Shown: in pieces, positions 5,501 to 6,276 of the stretch | Layout of the letters: every line of letters starts with the position of its first letter | Numbering within the stretch: position 1 is the stretch's first letter | Assembly (NCBI GenBank): GCA_948496895.1 | Contig: CAOOJO010000167.1 | Span: 1-6,276, forward strand | Direction of reading: 5' to 3' | Length of the DNA stretch: 6,276 bases | DNA from: an uncultured Acetatifactor sp. | GTDB taxonomy: Bacteria > Bacillota > Clostridia > Lachnospirales > Lachnospiraceae | Translations under genes and position numbers: made by a program | Notes under the pieces: model-generated | The model's database searches: none | Told to the model about the DNA's origin: nothing | Seen by the model: the letters and a program-made list of their open reading frames with translations, nothing else

Positions 5501-6276
5501 TTGCCCTCACCTCCTTTTTCCTCTTCCACGGAATGCTCTTCTTCCGTGGTATGCTCCTCTTCCGTTTTGCCCAGGATCTCCCGCACCCGTTCCAGGGTGG
5601 GAACCTCGTAAGGCGTGATCACGTTGCCGTTTGCGTCATTGTAGCCGAACTCCTCCAGCTTGCGCTCGGTCTCCCGGTCGATCCGCTTCACCGCGTTGTC
5701 CAGGGTGCGGCGCAGGTTCTTGCCGTCTACCACTACAGAGTTGTAAGCATTGGATATCTCCCGCTCTACCATGTAGGATCCCGGCAGCCTGGGGGATTCG
5801 TTGATCCACTCCGCCTGGGCCAGGATGGTCTCCTTGTCCCTGGTCTTCCAGGGCAGCATGGAGAAGGCTTCTTTGTTGGCCGTGTTCCACAGGAAGGAGC
5901 TTCCGTAGGTGATCTGCACGGTCTGGCCGAAGGCCGCCTGCACTTCTGCGGAGGACCACCACTTCATGAACTCCCAGGCCTGGGCCTCCCGCTCCGGATT
6001 GGAAGTGAACATTACCGTGCTCTCCGCTCCTCCCGAGGAGTACCGCAGAATCTCGCCGTCCTCGGCCACCGTGCCGGGCACCATGTGGATTTCCCAGCTG
6101 TTGGCGATTTCCGGCGCGGCGTTCAGGAGCAGGTTGTACACCGAATAGTCCGCGATTCCGATGGGCATGGAGCCGTTGCGGAAATGCTGGTAGAAATTCG
6201 GTATGTCCTTGGGCAGGTTATAGATGGTGAAAAGCTCCGTCAGCTCCTTGAATCCTGCCACGGATTCCTCGCTGGT
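5497..6276 (-). CDS. Extracellular sugar-type ABC transporter substrate-binding protein, C-terminal part (5' end outside window)
   Basis: The reading frame is open to the right edge, so the true start, signal peptide and N-terminal lobe are missing; 259 residues are visible. The segment AWEFMKWWSSAEVQAAFG is the typical C-lobe helix motif of family 1 (CUT1) solute-binding proteins. It is preceded by the hinge-region pattern around MPIGIADYSVYNLL, where the bound ligand is usually contacted. The stretch RLPGSYMVEREISNAYNSVV and the later RETERKLEEFGY resemble a long-form binding-protein subfamily of Firmicutes; this comparison is from memory. The protein would be a surface lipoprotein that captures a carbohydrate and passes it to the two permeases encoded immediately downstream; the lipobox cannot be seen. 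The last 21 or so residues are an unusual acidic tail (EEEHTTEEEHSVEEE then KGGEGK). The stop overlaps the next start by ATGA. A GTG at 6261 is internal, because the frame continues upstream as TSEES. Class confidence is high; the substrate is unknown. Confidence 0.9.
   Translation of the reverse strand, partial: TSEESVAGFKELTELFTIYNLPKDIPNFYQHFRNGSMPIGIADYSVYNLLLNAAPEIANSWEIHMVPGTVAEDGEILRYSSGGAESTVMFTSNPEREAQAWEFMKWWSSAEVQAAFGQTVQITYGSSFLWNTANKEAFSMLPWKTRDKETILAQAEWINESPRLPGSYMVEREISNAYNSVVVDGKNLRRTLDNAVKRIDRETERKLEEFGYNDANGNVITPYEVPTLERVREILGKTEEEHTTEEEHSVEEEKGGEGK
5507..5515 (-). promoter_or_regulatory. Strong Shine-Dalgarno site of the first permease
   Basis: The coding strand reads AGGAGGTGA, a near-perfect match to the 16S rRNA tail, six bases before the ATG at 5500. 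It sits inside the last codons of the binding-protein gene, where it also encodes part of the Gly-rich end. It fixes the start of the MalF-like permease and allows new initiation at the ATGA overlap. Confidence 0.85.
5512..5565 (-). repeat. 18-base in-frame tandem repeat encoding the acidic Glu/His tail
   Basis: Two copies of an 18-base unit lie head to tail at 5548-5565 and 5530-5547. They read ACGGAAGAGGAGCATACC and ACGGAAGAAGAGCATTCC on the coding strand and differ at two positions. A more degenerate third unit (GTGGAAGAGGAAAAAGGA) lies at 5512-5529. Being a multiple of three, the unit keeps frame and encodes TEEEHT, TEEEHS and VEEEKG at the C-terminus of the binding protein. Unit number could vary between strains by slippage; that is inference. 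Confidence 0.8.
5526..5549 (-). promoter_or_regulatory. Possible mRNA hairpin at the end of the binding-protein gene
   Basis: CCACGGAA at 5526-5533 and TTCCGTGG at 5542-5549 are perfect 8-base inverted copies separated by an 8-base loop. The stem lies within the last codons of the binding-protein gene and ends 10 bases before the Shine-Dalgarno sequence of the first permease. No U-run follows it, so it is not an intrinsic terminator. It could stabilise the upstream message or temper permease expression, since binding proteins are usually made in excess over permeases. It may also be an accident of the local repeat. Confidence 0.35.

Noticed and set aside
5526..5549. The hairpin near the end of the binding-protein gene as an intrinsic terminator.
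   Set aside because: No U-run follows on the transcript, the stem lies within codons, and a strong ribosome site follows at once.
6259..6261. GTG at 6261 as the start of the binding protein.
   Set aside because: The frame continues open upstream to the window edge as TSEES, and a start here would remove the N-lobe and the export signal that every such protein needs.

Overview
This window is the interior of one operon read entirely on the minus strand. It holds five adjacent coding regions with no gap longer than 15 bases, and both end genes run off the window. Transcription goes from the right edge to the left edge. The DNA is G+C rich (roughly 58-60% by eye), with strong G/C preference at third codon positions, AGGAGGTGA-type ribosome binding sites, tight ATGA/GTGA gene overlaps and Gram-positive style signal peptides. 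I infer a Firmicute, most likely a gut-type member of the Lachnospiraceae/Clostridia. No ribosomal RNA or marker gene is present to prove this.

Layout in transcription order: (1) 6276-5497, the C-terminal 259 residues of an extracellular substrate-binding protein of a sugar-type ABC importer, ending in an acidic Glu/His repeat tail. (2) 5500-4568, a MalF-like permease, overlapping gene 1 by ATGA. (3) 4552-3680, a MalG-like permease. (4) 3665-1626, a 679-residue membrane protein with a signal peptide, an NHL-type beta-propeller, TPR-like helices, a transmembrane anchor and a YIP1-like multi-pass membrane domain. (5) 1629 to beyond base 1, the first 543 residues of a secreted protein that resembles the DUF5696 family, starting with GTG inside the stop codon of gene 4.

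Genes 1-3 make a recognisable CUT1-type carbohydrate import module (binding protein plus two permeases) without its ATPase. Many Firmicutes serve such importers with a shared ATPase of the MsmX type encoded elsewhere. Genes 4 and 5 are the less understood part: a membrane-anchored exported propeller and a secreted protein that looks like a beta-sandwich followed by a (beta/alpha)8-barrel, as in many glycoside hydrolases. A reasonable inference is a cell-surface glycan system in which gene 5 binds or processes a carbohydrate, gene 4 organises or senses at the membrane, and genes 1-3 import the product. The substrate cannot be read from the sequence.

I see no RNA genes, mobile elements, CRISPR arrays, transcription terminators or convincing promoters. 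No stretch over 300 bases lacks a gene. The only non-coding structure of note is a short hairpin plus 18-base tandem repeat at the 3' end of gene 1, just before the ribosome binding site of gene 2.
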